Positions 6,361-7,296 of a DNA stretch of 7,296 bases are shown in pieces. The DNA is taken from the NCBI GenBank assembly GCA_002779455.1, contig PEWM01000005.1:1-7296 (forward strand). The letters run 5' to 3'. The DNA comes from Deltaproteobacteria bacterium CG07_land_8_20_14_0_80_60_11 (GTDB lineage Bacteria; Desulfobacterota; Desulfobaccia; Desulfobaccales; 0-14-0-80-60-11). The position numbers and the translations under genes were made by a program. Below the pieces are notes generated by a model. The model saw nothing but the letters and a program-made list of their open reading frames with translations, did not search any database and had not been told where the DNA came from. The number at the start of each line of letters is the position of its first letter. Position 1 is the first letter of the stretch.

Positions 6361-6368
6361 TTTTGACC

Positions 6369-7262
6369 ATGCGGACCTTTCAGGAGATCAAGGACAATTA
6401 CCGGTTCACCGAGCCGGATATCGAAACCTTAAAAGGCTTGTTGCCGGTGGTGTCGCCCCACGTCGAGACGATCGTATCGGACTTCTACAACCTGCTCCTG
6501 ACCATCCCCGACACGGCCAAATTTCTGCAAGATGCGGCCAAGCTGGCCTGGCTGCGGGACCAGCATCAGCAGTGGCTGCTGGCCCTGTTTCAGGGGCCCT
6601 ATGACGAGCGCTACTTCCAGCGCCTCCAGCGCATCGGCCACGCCCACGTGCGGATCAATCTTTCGGCCCACTTCGTTTACGTCGGCATGAACCTGATCCG
6701 CCAGCGCCTGCACCGGATCATCGAGGCGGAGGTGGAACCCCGGCAGCGGGAGGCCGCCTTCAGGGCGATGGAAAAGATCCTGGACCTGAACCTGGACATC
6801 ATTGCCCGGACCTACCACGAGGAAGAGATCCGCCGGGTCTTTCTCTCCCAAAAGCTGGACTCCGTGTTGATCCGGTTTTCCCAGCGCTTCACCTTCGGCC
6901 TCAACATCCTCCTGGTGGTGGGCCTGTTGGGTCTGTCCTTGGGGGCGGTGGCCCTCGTCGTCCAGGACGTGATCCACATCGTCCGGGGGAATCTTTCCCA
7001 GGGCCTGGTGGGCGCCATGGGTTCGGTGTTGATCCTGTGGGTGGTTATCGAATTGCTGGACATGGAGATCGACCGCGTCCGGGGCGGCGCCTTCAAGCTC
7101 CAGCTCTTTGTGGGTTTGGCCCTGGTGGCCTTTATCCGCAAGGTGCTGGTGACCTCCCTGGCCTCCCATGACCTGTGGACCGAGGGGCTTTATCTGGCGG
7201 GCATTTTGGTGTGCGGGGTGATCTTCTGGCTGGTGTCCCGGGCCGAGGCCGGAAAACCGTAG
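6369..7262 (+). CDS. Globin-coupled sensor with four-TM, PsiE-like C-terminal domain
   Basis: A 297-residue fusion. Residues about 1-160 are a sensor globin (protoglobin-like): FYNLLLTIP at 39-47 includes Tyr40, the usual distal tyrosine position. LRDQHQQWL places His66 in the E helix. RIGHAHVRINL (88-98) gives proximal His93 in the IG..H motif. A helical linker (about 140-176) leads to four hydrophobic segments at about 178-199, 211-231, 245-262 and 273-291. The IELLDMEIDRVRGG...ALVAFIRKVLV part resembles the phosphate-starvation protein PsiE family. The globin should sit in the cytoplasm and pass an O2, NO, CO or redox signal to the membrane part, whose output is unknown. From memory, a Geobacter sulfurreducens globin-coupled sensor has the same layout and binds haem through two histidines (E11 and F8), matching His66 and His93 here. 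It is divergent from the efflux operon. The start is set by GGAG at 6357; the stop is TAG. Confidence 0.88.
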   Translation: MRTFQEIKDNYRFTEPDIETLKGLLPVVSPHVETIVSDFYNLLLTIPDTAKFLQDAAKLAWLRDQHQQWLLALFQGPYDERYFQRLQRIGHAHVRINLSAHFVYVGMNLIRQRLHRIIEAEVEPRQREAAFRAMEKILDLNLDIIARTYHEEEIRRVFLSQKLDSVLIRFSQRFTFGLNILLVVGLLGLSLGAVALVVQDVIHIVRGNLSQGLVGAMGSVLILWVVIELLDMEIDRVRGGAFKLQLFVGLALVAFIRKVLVTSLASHDLWTEGLYLAGILVCGVIFWLVSRAEAGKP

Positions 7263-7277
7263 AGACGGTTATACCGA

Positions 7278-7296
7278 GTAGGGGCGCACCCATGTG
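7278..7296. repeat. Left half of a GTAGGGGCG-type palindromic repeat, cut by the window end
   Basis: GTAGGGGCGCACCCATGTG begins 16 bases after the globin sensor stop codon. Its GTAGGGGCG end matches the other family members. The complementary arm is expected just past the window. It would put a strong hairpin at the 3' end of the globin transcript. Confidence 0.6.

Larger units (their letters stand above)
6002..6368. other. Divergent intergenic region between efflux operon and globin sensor gene
   Basis: A 367-base region with no gene I can support. From left to right it holds the ribosome site and promoter of the efflux operon (minus strand), a 14-bp direct tandem repeat at 6119-6146, and about 170 bases of unremarkable sequence. 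A 33-nt pyrimidine tract and the ribosome site of the globin gene follow. I see no clear plus-strand promoter. The best guess is an extended -10 TGTGATAAG at 6202-6210, with TTTACT at 6184-6189 only 15 bases before the hexamer, which is weak. No obvious dyad operator stands out near the minus-strand promoter. Confidence 0.6.

Noticed and set aside
7266..7276. CGGT-TAT-ACCG just after the globin gene as a terminator.
   Set aside because: It has only 4 bp of stem and no T-run. The neighbouring repeat half is the better candidate for a 3' hairpin.

Overview
The window is GC-rich bacterial chromosomal DNA with four confident protein-coding genes. Three form an inner-membrane to outer-membrane efflux operon read on the minus strand. 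The fourth, on the plus strand, is a membrane-bound globin-coupled sensor divergent from the operon. The tripartite pump implies a Gram-negative host. The sensor resembles, from memory, a Geobacter globin-coupled sensor. Several palindromic repeats are of a kind I recall as common in Desulfobacterota and some other phyla. A Desulfobacterota-like (former Deltaproteobacteria) host is therefore my best guess, held at modest confidence because no 16S or ribosomal marker is present.

Layout in order of transcription: a near-consensus sigma70-type promoter (minus strand, 6033-6061) drives a TolC-family outer-membrane channel (6001 to 4643). A 131-bp gap with two palindromic repeats follows, then a periplasmic adaptor of the HlyD/AcrA type (4511 to 3495). 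A 192-bp gap packed with hairpins follows, then a large RND permease (3302 to 81). The three products should assemble into one pump from cytoplasmic membrane to outside. The substrate cannot be read from the sequence, but the permease has the two-aspartate TM4 signature of a proton-driven drug-efflux-type RND protein. No local transcriptional regulator lies inside the window.

On the plus strand, after a 367-bp divergent intergenic region, comes a 297-residue protein (6369 to 7262). It has an N-terminal haem-binding sensor globin (candidate haem ligands His93 and His66) fused to four C-terminal membrane segments that look PsiE-like. Just upstream of its ribosome binding site is a 33-nt pure pyrimidine tract whose complement carries several G-runs.

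The non-coding gaps are dominated by short dispersed palindromes: a GTAGGGGCG...CGCCCCTAC family with interchangeable palindromic cores, a GTTCCCAAGC hairpin, and a double-hairpin GTAGCCGC element. One of these repeats supplies the stop codon of the TolC-family gene. The two ends of the window are the two halves of such a repeat. The most interesting items are the globin/four-TM fusion, the pyrimidine tract in its leader, and the modular repeats.
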